Source: Micrasema longulum (lineage: Eukaryota; Arthropoda; Insecta; Trichoptera; Brachycentridae). From it: a stretch of 64,000 nt of DNA. The translations under genes were made by a program, and so were the position numbers. This document shows positions 10,271-20,331 of the stretch, one piece after another (the first letter of the stretch is position 1; every line of letters begins with the position of its first letter). The notes beneath the pieces are model-generated. The model made no database searches and was not told where the DNA came from. It saw only the letters and a list, made by a program, of their open reading frames with translations. The DNA lies in the NCBI GenBank assembly GCA_022494885.1, contig JAGVSM010001316.1, forward strand, positions 124,001 through 188,000. Direction: 5' to 3'.

Positions 10271-10959
10271 CTGATACAGTTAATTATATATTTAATTTGA
10301 TTTAACATTATTTAATTTTAATTAACATCAAGAAATTAAAAGAATGCCGTAATTATTTTTCCTTTACAGATATTCACAATACTCCTCTACTTTCGTTCGA
10401 GCTGTTTCATTCTTCATACTTCTTCCCAAGTACTTTGTACATGATAAGATCGTAGAGCATTGTTTGCACTGGCGTAAGATTACATTTGATCTCGTGGGAT
10501 TTACGAAGAGGGGTAGGCATAGTCGGGGGTTGGACGGGGCAGGGGTATTGGGTGGTTCCGTATTATTTATGCACTGCGCCCCTAAGTGGGAGTTTATTCT
10601 CCACTCACAGGTGCAGGAAGTGAAAAATGGTCATAAAAAGGAAATTCAAAAACAATTCAGAGGCAATATAAGAAAGGAAAGGTGAACTCAAAGATTTTTG
10701 TTTTTTTACCTTGATTTTTTTAGTGTTTTACGCAAAAATAAACGGTTTTATAGCGCTGAAACGCATTTTATACACCGTATTCAACATTTTATCCACATAA
10801 AGCTCTACGAGCTTTCAAAGTATTAATATTTTATTCGTTTTATTTTCTAATATTATGAGTTTTCCAACATAATAATAAACATAGAGTTCTCAAACATTCA
10901 TACATAAGTACGAATGAATCGATATTTTCGTCAAACACAAATAAAATATTTGTGTTTTT
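10271..10959. other. Unassigned stretch with a GC-richer core
   Basis: About 10380-10690 is richer in G and C than its surroundings (for example GGGGTTGGACGGGGCAGGGG near 10527) and contains a 73-codon plus-strand frame (10464-10685) with no recognised motif. It matches nothing else here. It could be conserved non-coding DNA, an undetected exon or a relic. The remainder is AT-rich. Confidence 0.4.
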
Positions 10960-11085
10960 ATTCATTTATTTTACAGAAACATGAAGTCAACAATGATGAA
11001 ATGACATAATGAATATAAGGTTTAAAGACAGACCAGTGAAGTTTCCAAATAAAAAATATGCGTATTAAATTATGATAAATGATTA
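10960..11085 (-). mobile_element. LINE-type 3' untranslated end (pairs with 56265-56392)
   Basis: Shares TTTATTTTACAGAAACATG, GTCAA.AATGATGAAAT, AAGGTTTAAAGACAGAC and AGTTTCCAAATAAAAA with 56265-56392 in the same orientation. The tract at its left edge is (AAAT)n on the minus strand, the expected tail of a LINE. No coding part remains. Confidence 0.55.
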
Positions 11086-12048
11086 ATAATTTTAAATATT
11101 TCCATTTTTCACATATGACTCAGACCTCTGGTTAGAAGTTTGCGACACAAAGACCGCAAAATGACCCATTAATTTAGTTTAAAAATATATAAAACATAAA
11201 TAAATTTAACAAATTACAACAGGTAAAGAGATATTGTTATAAATAAATGTGTCTCCAATGGAGTAACCGGTGCCGAAAACATATATTTTTATTTTTAGTG
11301 CGAGAGTACAGAGATAAGTTTTACTGGTAAGTCAAAATTCAACATAATCATCCTTCCACAAAAACAGTTCACTGTAAAATATTTAAAAAACAAAAATATA
11401 CATTAGCAAAAGCATTTCCAAAGAAGTGGAGAATTCAATTTGATTTAGACGAAAGGCACAATACATTCGACTTATACCAGCCTTCGTTATTTAAGTACCG
11501 TTACTTATTAATTATTGCAAAATAGACGGTGGAAACAGATTCAGAGTTTTGATTGCATCATAAGAAAGTGAAATAATTCTGTAAGTTTGTGTTTGTTTGA
11601 ATTGTCTTTGTGTCGAGGGTTTTGTGATTCTATGATCGCCTCGTGGTAAGTTATTGGAGAATGTATATGTATTAATTTGACATATATCTGTAATAGTAAT
11701 ATCTCAAAACATCCTTCACAAACGCGAATTAATACAATTTGCAGAAAGAAATGTAATGAAAGTATTTTTTTACTGTGTATCCCATTCGGAATTTTTGTCC
11801 GCCATTTTATGTTATATGCGAATGTGTGAAACGTTAACGCATGCGTTACTGAAATAATAATTAGCTAATGTAGCGTTAATGTTGCTGCGTTGCTTTTCTA
11901 TTTGTGACGATTACAATGTACAAGTCTCAAAACACTGCATAATTCAAGTCTGTCTAGACCTCTAGGCTACATAAAATTTATTCTCGAATATGTTTTGTTA
12001 CCATTCACTAAGGCAATGCCTAATATTTTTATTCAAACAATCTTACAC
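11086..12048. other. Unassigned AT-rich stretch
   Basis: No recognised gene, repeat partner or structure. It has a small patch of mixed composition at about 11780-11900. Confidence 0.45.
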
Positions 12049-12725
12049 TATTTTAGAAATAAAAGACGAGTGATACTTTAATCCACACATTTAGAATATC
12101 CGGTGACCGGTTTCATCGCTTCCGCGACATTTTCGAGACTGGAATCATTATTAAGAAGTTCAATGTATCTTCAGGTACCCTCGCGTCAAGTTATTTGAGG
12201 AATTTGAGATCTTAGATTTAAGACATTTATATATTTTTAGAATAATAATGTTTGTGAAAGCAAATTATTCCTTTATTAGGCAGATTAGACATGATCCAGA
12301 GAAATCTATTACCTAACTGTGTATGTGTAGTAGATAAAATAATTGTTATTTTTGTAAATAAACCGTTGTTATTATTATTATTATCTGTACAAATCAGAAG
12401 TCAGGATAGAGATTTCAAAATTAAGTGAGAGAAAATTAATTAAATTATTTTCGTTTCAAGGATCATTAGCAACGTGTTTCAGGTTAACAAATGAGTTGAT
12501 ATAATGATATTTCTAATGAGTTTAAGTATTGTATATATATTATTTTTAATTTTCGCATCCTTCCTGTGTTTGATTTCAGTCAATTGTGATTTCTTAAAAA
12601 CAAAGGATAAATAGTCATTCATAAAATTATTACAATGGGTATAGTAATGCAAAAGCGATGGAACCGGTCATTGGATATTCCAAATTTGTGGATTAAAGTA
12701 TCACTCGTCTTTTATTTCTAAAATA
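12049..12725. mobile_element. TIR element of 677 bp with ~73-bp arms and a nested LINE tail
   Basis: The left arm 12049-12120 starts TATTTTAGAAATAAAAGACG, runs through GATACTTTAATCCACA and ends near GGTGACCGGTTTCATCGCTT. The right arm 12651-12725 is its reverse complement with a few differences. Between them, 12255-12385 matches a LINE 3' end also seen at 33835-33925. No transposase is encoded. Confidence 0.7.
12255..12385 (+). mobile_element. LINE-type 3' end with (TTA)n tail, inside the TIR element
   Basis: Contains ATGATCCAGAGAAATCTATT and AATAAACCGTTG, followed by a (TTA)n tract. Matches 33835-33925, which has the same GGAGAAATCTATTACC block and a similar tail. No coding sequence remains. 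Confidence 0.5.
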
Positions 12726-13145
12726 AATTACAATGAACTTCCATTACGAATTTTCACTCACAAACTCAAATCTTAAACTAGCAAGTAGAACTGTCTCGTT
12801 TCATTTTTGAGACACTTTAACTCGGTGTATTTTTTTTAAAATATATTTTTCTGTAACAACGGTTGTTTTTTCTAAGTAAAAAAAAAATTTAAAAATATTT
12901 TTTTTCAATTCAACTCCTTGGTTTACTTACATTTTTATTTCAATTGACCAACGAGTGCTTTCGCCTCTGAATTTGTTATTATAACTAAGAGCCGTAGCCA
13001 ATTTGTACAAAATTAAAGTTAAACACAAAGCTAAATAATATAAAGGAAACACAGTTAATTGTAACGATTTAACTTAGTAAAAGTAATGCATGGTAAAAAA
13101 AAAGAAAAAAATATATATTAAAAGAGTGAAGTATAGAAATATGCA
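12726..13145. other. AT-rich spacer
   Basis: Contains long T and A runs at about 12830-12910. Nothing recognised. Confidence 0.45.
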
Positions 13146-13190
13146 TTTCAGGCATTGCCTCTGATGAATCTCACCCACATGAACCTTTCC
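13146..13190 (-). mobile_element. FB1 fragment
   Basis: The CAGGCATTGCCT and GATGAATCTCACCCACAT stretch matches the centre of FB1 as seen at 46770-46830. Only about 45 bases are recognisable. Confidence 0.4.
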
Positions 13191-13560
13191 CTCACTAAGC
13201 ATCCCAAAATTACACATGATTTGAACGGGGGACCAAACGACCCCAGCTCCTACTTGCACATGGCGCCAGGAAAATAAAACGTTGGAAATGTTTATGACCG
13301 TGCAATAATTTATTCATGTTTTCGCGTGCACATATATATTCATTCGTTGATTTTATTATTTTTTGTTAGTTTTCCGAATGCTTATGTACATAAAGTGAAA
13401 TTGACCGTTGAATTATTTACGTCTCTTTTTGTTTTAATATTGAAAAAAAAAACTTTTTCAGAATTTAAAAACAAAAACAGGAAAATGCTTTTTTTTTATT
13501 AGTTTAAAGATAGCAAAAAATAAACGGCAAATAGCTTTAATATAACTCAAGATGTAAAAT
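13191..13560. other. Unassigned AT-rich spacer
   Basis: Nothing recognised. The frame at 13074-13259 has no motif. Confidence 0.4.
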
Positions 13561-13565
13561 TAAAA

Positions 13566-13735
13566 TCGGTCGACGGGGGATTTGAATCCCCTCCTTCGGT
13601 CTAGCTAGGTCAATGAAAGTTTTAACTTCACAATAGTCAACAGATGGAAGAGTTGAGGGAAAGTCGATGTTCAAACATAGGCAGAATGCACTCAAACCAG
13701 CTAGTGAAAGGTCGAATGCCCTGCCTTTTTAATAC
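13566..13735 (-). mobile_element. tRNA-like T-arm joined to an FB1 half
   Basis: On the minus strand GGGGATTCAAATCCCC (13575-13590) is a perfect T-arm hairpin with a B-box core. Immediately to its right, about 13620-13735 is an FB1 half: GTCAACAGATGGAAGAGTTGAGG, CATAGGCAGAATG, AAACCAGCTAGTGA. No matching acceptor or D arm was found for a tRNA. I read this as a tRNA-derived fragment next to a decayed FB1 copy. Confidence 0.45.
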
Positions 13736-14034
13736 CTAGAATTCTATATATTTTTGAAAAATGAATTCAAACTAATCAATAAATATTTTGAAATTCGATT
13801 TGATACTTCATTTTTCTAGCAATCACTCGCTTTTAAAAGGCAAAAAAATAGAATTGCTTCTAAGGGAAAGGAACGTTAAATATTAAATAAGCAATCGTAT
13901 GCAGCTCTACGTAGCCATTCATAATGGAACTCACCTGTGCTAGTGGAATACTGAAATGTAGCATTGTACCTACGTATGTTCGAGAATATTAAAACTGATG
14001 GTGATGATTTGTTGTGTACAGATTATCGTTATTG

Positions 14035-14297
14035 TCGGCCTGTGGTCTAGTGGTCAGCGCATTAGCTTACCGTGCAAAGGGTTTCTGGTTTGATTCCCGA
14101 CATAGTTGACAGGAAATGTTTATTTAAAAAAATGATTTTATACCAGGATATTTCATAGTCCCTGGACTGGTACCTGAAGCGTAAGACTGATCGTCTTTAC
14201 CTTCAAGTTACAAAAAAACATCAAGATACGCTGCGATTGGTGTACCAATGCATCGCCTTATGCACCATTAGGTGCGAAAAGGGAATAATGATGATGG
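14035..14297 (+). mobile_element. SINE-A, complete head, body and tail
   Basis: The head has A box TGGTCTAGTGG and B box GGTTTGATTCCC. The body has CATAGTCCCTGGACTGGTAC, GAAGCGTAAGACTGATCGTC and GCTGCGATTGGTGTACCAAT, with the final ATGATGATGG tail. This is the best plus-strand reference copy in the window. Confidence 0.85.
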
Positions 14298-14309
14298 TCA
14301 ACAAATATA

Positions 14310-14450
14310 AACTTGTTGACAAAATGGAGGTCTAGCCGTTTACAGGGCCTTTAATCTGTCTTCGACTGGGTTAAATGATCATTTAACACACTGCATAACA
14401 TTTACCATTCTGCCCATAGGAAGTTGACTCCCACATCCACGTATAATTTT
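14310..14450 (+). mobile_element. FB1, diverged partial copy
   Basis: GGTCTAGCCGTTTACAGGGC, GGTTAAATGATCATTTAACA and CATTTACCATTCTGCCCAT track the FB1 left arm (compare 46668-46730 and 24010-24085). Strongly diverged. Confidence 0.5.
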
Positions 14451-14943
14451 TGTTTACTCTTCATGTATATACTTGGTTTGAAAATTAATTTCCCATGCGT
14501 GTTGAATCACTAACGAGAAAAAAAGTATGGAGAAAACTAGCTACATCTATCCTTAAGAATGGCAAGTTTTTAATGACCTGAAATTTTTATATTGGTTTGG
14601 TTTTCAAGATTAAAACGCAACGGCCAGAATTTAAAATGTGATTTTTTTATTGATCTGGCTTATTAATCCAAAAAAGTTTGTAGTGTAAGTTTAACGAGTA
14701 TGGGCCTTATTTATTAGATTTCCTTATACCATGTTATATAAAGAAATAACTATACCCGGTTTAACTATTTATAACCGATATAAAAAAAGCTTACTAATAA
14801 AAATATTTATTACCAAGAATAAAAATTCACGGGTTATTTCATGCCTATTTTTTTTAAACAGTCAACACTGATATGTGTGCGTGTAAAGTTACTTTTATTA
14901 CAACACAAAAAAACGTCAAAGTCAAATCGAGACTACTGTCAGT
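14451..14943. other. AT-rich spacer
   Basis: Nothing recognised up to the 8-bp target duplication CTGTCAGT at 14936-14943. Confidence 0.45.
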
Positions 14944-15714
14944 CAGGGGCGAATCGTCAAAGTAAGCGATTATGCACAGCTTACCATTATATTTGACTTT
15001 AAATTATAATAATTTATAGTAACCATGTTTATGGGAAAATATATAAAGTAATTGTTATTTAATTTATAAATCACCGTTTATATCTTTCTACAAAAAAATA
15101 TCTATGAAGTGCGCCCAGTCCATTCTCACTGAACGATAAAACTAGCCGATTACCTCAGCTTATTCTTCCATACAAAAAAGTACACTGTATTTTTCGTCTT
15201 TAACCCAAGTCGGCTTTTTTGGTACTAAAACAAACTTGCAGATTACAAATATTTTAGAAGATTCTCTATTTGGAAACTAGTATTTCGAACATTATTTCCG
15301 AAGGACTATTTTTCTTTGATGGGATACCGTTGACATATAATGTATCACATAGGACAGGTGGCGTTCGCAGTGGCCGTTTAAGGCATTATTCATTTAAAAA
15401 GAAATCGGCCAGTGCTCAAGTCTTGACAGTACTGTCAATGACAGATCATAATGAAAATATCTGTTGAATGTCATTGTGATATGTGTTAATAAACTTTTGT
15501 ACAAGTTTGGTATTCTAATAAAATAGTGTTGATAAAAGCTACGTATATCGCGTGGTTAGTAATAATTGTTGTTTGAGTTGATTTTCACAGAACCACAGAA
15601 AAAGTAGTAATTTATAATAACATTACTTACATGTTATGTAAGTACTTATATGTAGTACAAATTAATGAACATGTTTAATAGATTACCTATAAAATAAATC
15701 ACGGCTCGCCACTG
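14944..15714 (-). mobile_element. Non-autonomous hAT-type element (copy 2), intact, 8-bp duplication
   Basis: 771 bp with imperfect terminal repeats: CAGGGGCGAATCGT at the left; reverse complement of the right end CAGTGGCGAGCCGT (11 of 14 match). It is flanked by a perfect direct repeat CTGTCAGT (14936-14943 and 15715-15722). An 8-bp duplication with CAG...CTG termini is diagnostic of hAT elements. There is no transposase frame; the 65-codon frame at 15270-15467 has no motif. It is the empty-site counterpart of copy 1 at 4755-6950. Confidence 0.9.
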
Positions 15715-15722
15715 CTGTCAGT

Positions 15723-16227
15723 GTAATCGAGAACATGGAGAAAACTGTTAGAAAAAGAAATCAAAATTAGGAAGAAGAGAAGTTAAAAAAGTTATAGTTT
15801 ATTCGTGCTTCTTTTTTTATCACAATTAATCAAAACACATACAAACATATGACATTTCTGGTATTATTTAAACAAATAATTAAAAATCGCATTGATGAGG
15901 TCGCAGAACTTTGAAATTGTTAAAATTTTTTTTTTAAAAAGCTGATAAACTATCCATTTTGATTACCGAAAAATACGAATTTTGACATATCGCGGGCTTA
16001 TGCCAGCGTTATACCACATAATGTGCAGGTATAAGTTTCAATGGTCGCTATCCCAGATTTAAACCGAGTTTAGCTCTATGCGAGGTTTATCAGTACTACT
16101 TTTTGCTATATCATCAGTGTTCTACCACTATTCTCAGGCTTAACTTTACACCCGATTTATAAATAACGCCATGAGAGTTTACACACCGTCATAAAATTTA
16201 AATTATGTCCATTAAAAATAATTCTTA
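15723..16227. other. Unassigned stretch, partly mixed composition
   Basis: About 15990-16160 is less AT-rich than its surroundings and has no partner in the window. No coding signal is recognised. Confidence 0.4.
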
Positions 16228-16814
16228 TTACGGCATTTTTGAAAGAAAATAGTCTGTTTTACAAGATATTGTGTTTGTTTTTACGTTATATATATTATTT
16301 TATATGATAACAAGCCTTTAAAATGGAATGTCAGGTAGACAAAAGCAAGTATTTTCGACACCTCCTTCTTTTTGCGTTCAATCAGGGGAATAAAGTAAAA
16401 AACAAATTAGGAGATTTAATAATATACATGAATGACTTCATTATTGTAAACTAATGAATGAGAATTATCGGGGTCGGTATTAAATAAGAATACCATTCTC
16501 AAAAACCACCATGAGAGTTTGATTATAAAACTTTTACCTTAAGTAGGTTGTTAACATAAGTTTTATCCGTTTTTTCCAATTTGAGGGAAAACAAGAAGAC
16601 AAATTACAATAAATGAGTCAATAATGTATTATCCTTATTTATTTCTTCCTTTATTCCCTCAATTAAACGCGAAAAGACGGTGTCGAAAATGCTCACTTTC
16701 GTCTACTTGACATTCCATCTTAAAGACTTGTAATCAAATAAAATTATATATGAAACGTAAAAGCAAACACAATATCTTGTAAAACAGACTATTTTCTTTC
16801 AAATGGCGTTACCT
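16228..16814. mobile_element. FB2, foldback element of ~587 bp
   Basis: Arms 16228-16400 and 16640-16814 are reverse complements with scattered differences. Both share GAAAGAAAATAGTCTGTTTT, then ACAAGATATTGTGTTTG, then GGAATGTCA.GTAGAC and ATTTTCGACACC. The 240 bp centre contains TTGTTAACATAAGTTTTATC. A right-half relic lies at 32278-32512. Non-coding. Confidence 0.75.
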
Positions 16815-16890
16815 TTACCATTTCATTTAACTTTAGGTGATTATTTTTAATTGGAAAAGAATCAGACAAAACTTATGTTAGGTGCGGTTG
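16815..16890 (+). repeat. Dispersed segment shared with 33575-33680
   Basis: TTTACCATTTCATTTAACTT, AATTGGAAAAGAA and CAAAACTTATGTTA correspond to TTTACCATTTAGTTTAACTT, AATTTGGAAAAAAA and CAAAACTTGTGTTA at 33608-33675. It adjoins FB2 and may be an outer part of the same family. Confidence 0.45.
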
Positions 16891-17299
16891 CAAAAATACT
16901 GTTAGCCCGCAAAATCAATATGTGATAATTAATCAAAAGATCCAGGTGTTGATAAAACCTTCCATTTACTAATTTGTATTAGCGTTACAACCCTCTATTA
17001 TAGTTTTGACTTAGCCGGAGAAGCAATTAGGGTTTGGGATTATGAAAGCCTCTATAAGGCTGTATATACCTTCAAGGATTGCTGAAAGACAGGACGGTAT
17101 ATATGGAGAGACATAATGACGTCATACGTGACTGCACAGATTATTGAGATCAGAATGTGGACGTGTGGAAAAACATGATTAATCATCATTATTATTATAT
17201 GAAGCTTTACTATCAAAACATCCCCATTGTTCGGTAACTTAATAGAGTGATATGCAATTAAACATTCAGTTTATTCTTAATTATCTATAAGAAAGACAT
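16891..17299. other. Unassigned spacer
   Basis: Mixed composition at 17030-17130, including an imperfect inverted pair around TATATACC and GGTATATA. Nothing else recognised. Confidence 0.4.
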
Positions 17300-17420
17300 G
17301 GATTGATTTATTTTTTTAATTTAAAGCGTTAATTTTGCAGTCAAACCTTTTTAATAAATGTTGTTAATATTTCTATATGCCTACTTACCGATTTTTCTAT
17401 ATCTACCGGTTTCTAGACGT
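17300..17420. repeat. REP-E fragment, shared with 54080-54310
   Basis: ATTTAAAGCGTTAATTTTGC and AGTCAAACC align in the same direction with 54080-54110, while GATTTTTCTATATCTACCGG aligns inverted with 54275-54300. The family structure is unclear. Confidence 0.4.
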
Positions 17421-17819
17421 ACTCGTCTCTTAGTCGGGACACTAATTACATTAACACCCTTTACGTATTTAATTCAAACTGAGTTAAAAAACACAAAAGA
17501 AGGATGAAAATTCAAAAGAATTTTTATGAGTTTGTTAGTAGGTGAAATAATTAGGAAAAATCAAACCTACATCAATAAAGATAGCGGCTCTTTTACTTAT
17601 TAATCATTTGCAGAATTATAAATGTCAAAAAATAGCAACATGGCGAATGTTATGCTGTGTATGAAGTAATTCAAATTAATTTATTTTACTAAAATAAAAT
17701 TACAAATAAAATATGTATGGTGTTATATTGGGACAACATATCAAACCAGGAACCCTTGAGCGATGGTTCGACATTATTAAGGTATAATACTCTCCAATAA
17801 CAACAGTATTTCTCTTAAT
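17421..17819. other. AT-rich spacer
   Basis: Nothing recognised. Confidence 0.4.
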
Positions 17820-18359
17820 TTCTTGCAATGGAGAGGGATAACTTTTTTGATAATGGAATATGGAAGTCTAGATATTTACAGGGCTTGTAATTGGCTGGTT
17901 TTAGTGACCACTTTACATACTGTGAAGCATTCACTATTCTGCCAATGTTTTGTCATCCATATTTCCTCAACTCTTCCATCTGTTGACTTTTGTGAAGTAA
18001 AAGTGCTGAAACTTTTATCATCAAGGGTGAGATTTATTCGGCTGAACCAATTCACCTACTAGGCAACGTGTGAAAACAATTTCCCAATTTTTATACTTCT
18101 TCTTTTACCCGATAGTAAATTTAACAATATTTTGAGTATGCCCAAATGTTTGCAGACTGGCTGTTATTTAAATACTGCTTTGTTGCAACAGAAAAAGAAA
18201 ACCATTTTGAGAAAGGACTATGGAAGTCTAGGCATTTACAGGGACCATGACGTTGACGGAAGAGTTGAGGAAATTTGGATGTTAAAACATAGGCAGAATG
18301 GTGAATTTTACACAGTGTGTAAAGTGGCCACTTAAACCAGCCAATGACAGATCGTAAGA
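17820..18359 (+). mobile_element. FB1, long copy
   Basis: Contains nearly the whole repertoire of FB1 blocks: ATGGAAGTCTAGATATTTACA, GGGCTTGTAATTGGCTGGTT, ACTATTCTGCCAATG, CTCAACTCTTCCATCTGTTG, then the GCAGACTGGCTG subfamily segment. It then restarts with TATGGAAGTCTAGGCATTTA followed by an inverted tail AGTGGCCACTTAAACCAGCC. The open frames at 17823-18062 and 18132-18335 are chance frames within it. Confidence 0.8.
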
Positions 18360-18884
18360 TAATTTTATTTTTTATTGTATCACTCTACTACATTAAAGGT
18401 AATTTAAGTAAAAACAAAATCTAAAAATAATTAAATTTATAAAAAAAATTACAGTATTACTTATAAATACCAACTTGATATTTTTTTTAAAAAATAATCA
18501 TAATTTAGAGAAAATACTGCTGGCTCATCAAAAATCTAATCTAATTTTGCATGAAAATAAATTCATAAAAAGTAAAACCTATTGTTAACAATGTATAGAC
18601 ATCCTTTTAACATTTTTTTATTTAAAAAACATTGAACTATATTTTCCATAACAAATACATTTTAATGGTTAATAAGGAACATTTATTTATTTCTAGAGCG
18701 TACTTATTTTAATGTTGTTTTTTTTATTTTCTGGATAAAAAATCCTTTGGATTTACTTTTGTTTTTCCATACAATATTTAATGTTATATCATAAAAATAT
18801 TTAGGGGTAAAGGTAAACATATATTGCCAGTTTGAGTATTAAAAAAGTCCAAAAACAAAGAAATAAACATTTTAATTTGAGAAC
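18360..18884. other. AT-rich spacer
   Basis: Very AT-rich with homopolymer runs. Nothing recognised. Confidence 0.45.
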
Positions 18885-19065
18885 AGATAAAAATATATGT
18901 ATTTTTGAAAGCAAATTTACTTTTAAGCCTCTCATTCAATTTTTTTAAATGTTTAAAGTACGTAAGTAAGTTTAAAGTAGATGTTAAAATCACGAATTTG
19001 TCTCTCCTAAAAAGTTGTATTATAGAGATACTTTTGTTTACTTCAAGCATACAAATGTTAATTTT
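18885..19065. repeat. REP-E fragment, shared with 53930-54070
   Basis: TTTTAAGCCTCTCATTCAAT, AAATGTTTAAAGTA, AAAATCACGAATTTG and a following GAGATAC block align in order and orientation with 53940-54050. Too diverged to define ends. The short frames here have no motif. Confidence 0.45.
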
Positions 19066-19714
19066 AGGCTATAAACTGTCTACGTCATTTAAATCTGTTA
19101 AAGCAGTTTAGTTATTGGTAAAAACAAAAGTATTTTAGAAAAAATGAAATTACCGACAATTCGCTTTTTAAGTAACTCATTTCAATGATTGCTTTTCTTA
19201 CAAATTAATTAAGCAAAGATTTGAAAAACAACCCGTTAGTTACTAGGTTGTTTTTCAACCTTTCAGAAATAATCACAAAAGTTCCGCAAAAAGTTTTGTC
19301 GAATTTAGCGTTCTACTCAAATAGCAATCGTGGCTGTGGAACTTCGGGCTTACCTCGGCGACAAATTGAATTACACGTAAACGACCCTAGTAGGGAAAAA
19401 AATAAAGACTAGAATTTATACCCCTCCCTGAAATAGGGTGGTTATTAAGCTGAGATTTAAGATAACAAAAAGGAAATACTTATTTCGAAAACGGTAAATG
19501 AGCTTTTACGTATTAAAACGTGTGTGAAATTTAGGAAAATTTGGTTAGTTACACACAAAAAATTTCTTTTACCGTAACCCAAATATTGTTCAAAATAATA
19601 TGCGATACCTGTAACCTGGTTGTTGCACTGGAAATCTTACGTGATTCGCTAAGAGTCTCTATGAAGAAACTTTTGCGATTATTGTGGCCAAATATCATAT
19701 TTTGTAGTATATAC
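19066..19714. other. Unassigned stretch
   Basis: A slightly GC-richer patch lies at 19320-19400. The frames at 19221-19412 and 19541-19888 contain no recognised motif. Confidence 0.4.
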
Positions 19715-19862
19715 TTGCAAAAAATTGAGTTTTCGCAAATATTTGTAGATAAAATGCTGGATTTTACCCTCTGGGGAGTCATTAATATTAACAAATTACA
19801 ACGGAGATGGAGATTTTCTCAAAATGTTCTCCATTGCTGTTGTAATTTGTATATAGTTGCCT
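19715..19862. mobile_element. FB1 terminal hairpin remnant
   Basis: TTGTAGATAAAATGCTGGAT, CTCTGGGGAGTCATTAATAT, then TTACAACGGAGATGGAGA facing TTCTCCATTGCTGTTGTAA. These are the two FB1 outer ends folded on one another with the interior lost, so the element is reduced to its own tip. Confidence 0.6.
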
Positions 19863-19989
19863 TTTTTTATTCTGTTAATATTTTTTAGTATTTTTCTCAA
19901 TTTTCGTGATTCATCATACGTAATGATTGTTTTTTTTTCTTAACCAGTTCTATTTTGTTTTGAATGTTTTAATGCTAACTAAAAATACA

Positions 19990-20331
19990 GTTCTGTGTAT
20001 GAAATAAAACCAGAACCCTGAATAAGTGTTTTTGAATCAATAGCTGCTCTCTGGTAAAAATACTGAATAAGAAAATTAAGTGGAGATAAGTACGTCTCAT
20101 TTTGTAGAAACTAGCACGTACGTCTACCATTTTTGAGGCCCTGGGTTTAGTTTCTGGTAGAATGGACATTTAAAAAATATTTTTATAAGGTTGTTTGAAC
20201 TGCATTATTTCATTATTTCTGAACTGGCCCTTGGAAGCGTGAGACTGATCAAGTGATCACGTTACCTTCATGTAACAGAAGATCGAAATAAGCTTCACTT
20301 GGTCTACCAATGTAGTGACGGAATGATGATG
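19990..20331 (+). mobile_element. SINE-A, long copy with 5' module
   Basis: Order on the plus strand: 5' module (GTTTTTGAATCAATAGCTGC, CTCTGGTAAAAATACTGAAT), degenerate tRNA-like head (GGCCCTGGGTTTAGTTTCTG as B-box region), body (AAGCGTGAGACTGATCA, TTGGTCTACCAATG), and an ATGATGATGACG tail. It shows that the module lies upstream of the head in the sense strand. Confidence 0.65.

Noticed and set aside
12100..12165. Hammerhead ribozyme around GACCGGTTTC, and the similar site at 57250-57300
   Set aside because: The minus strands give GAAACCGGTC, which fits part of a hammerhead core, but no CUGANGA segment with proper stems was found. Left as a motif note only.
14041..14105. Functional tRNA genes at the A/B box pairs (also 33100-33178, 48390-48443, 55545-55615)
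   Set aside because: Each is the head of a multi-copy SINE with body and tail, and the cloverleaf stems are imperfect.
17040..17130. Possible small hairpin RNA at TATATACC and GGTATATA
   Set aside because: Short imperfect arms in AT-rich DNA, with no conservation evidence available.
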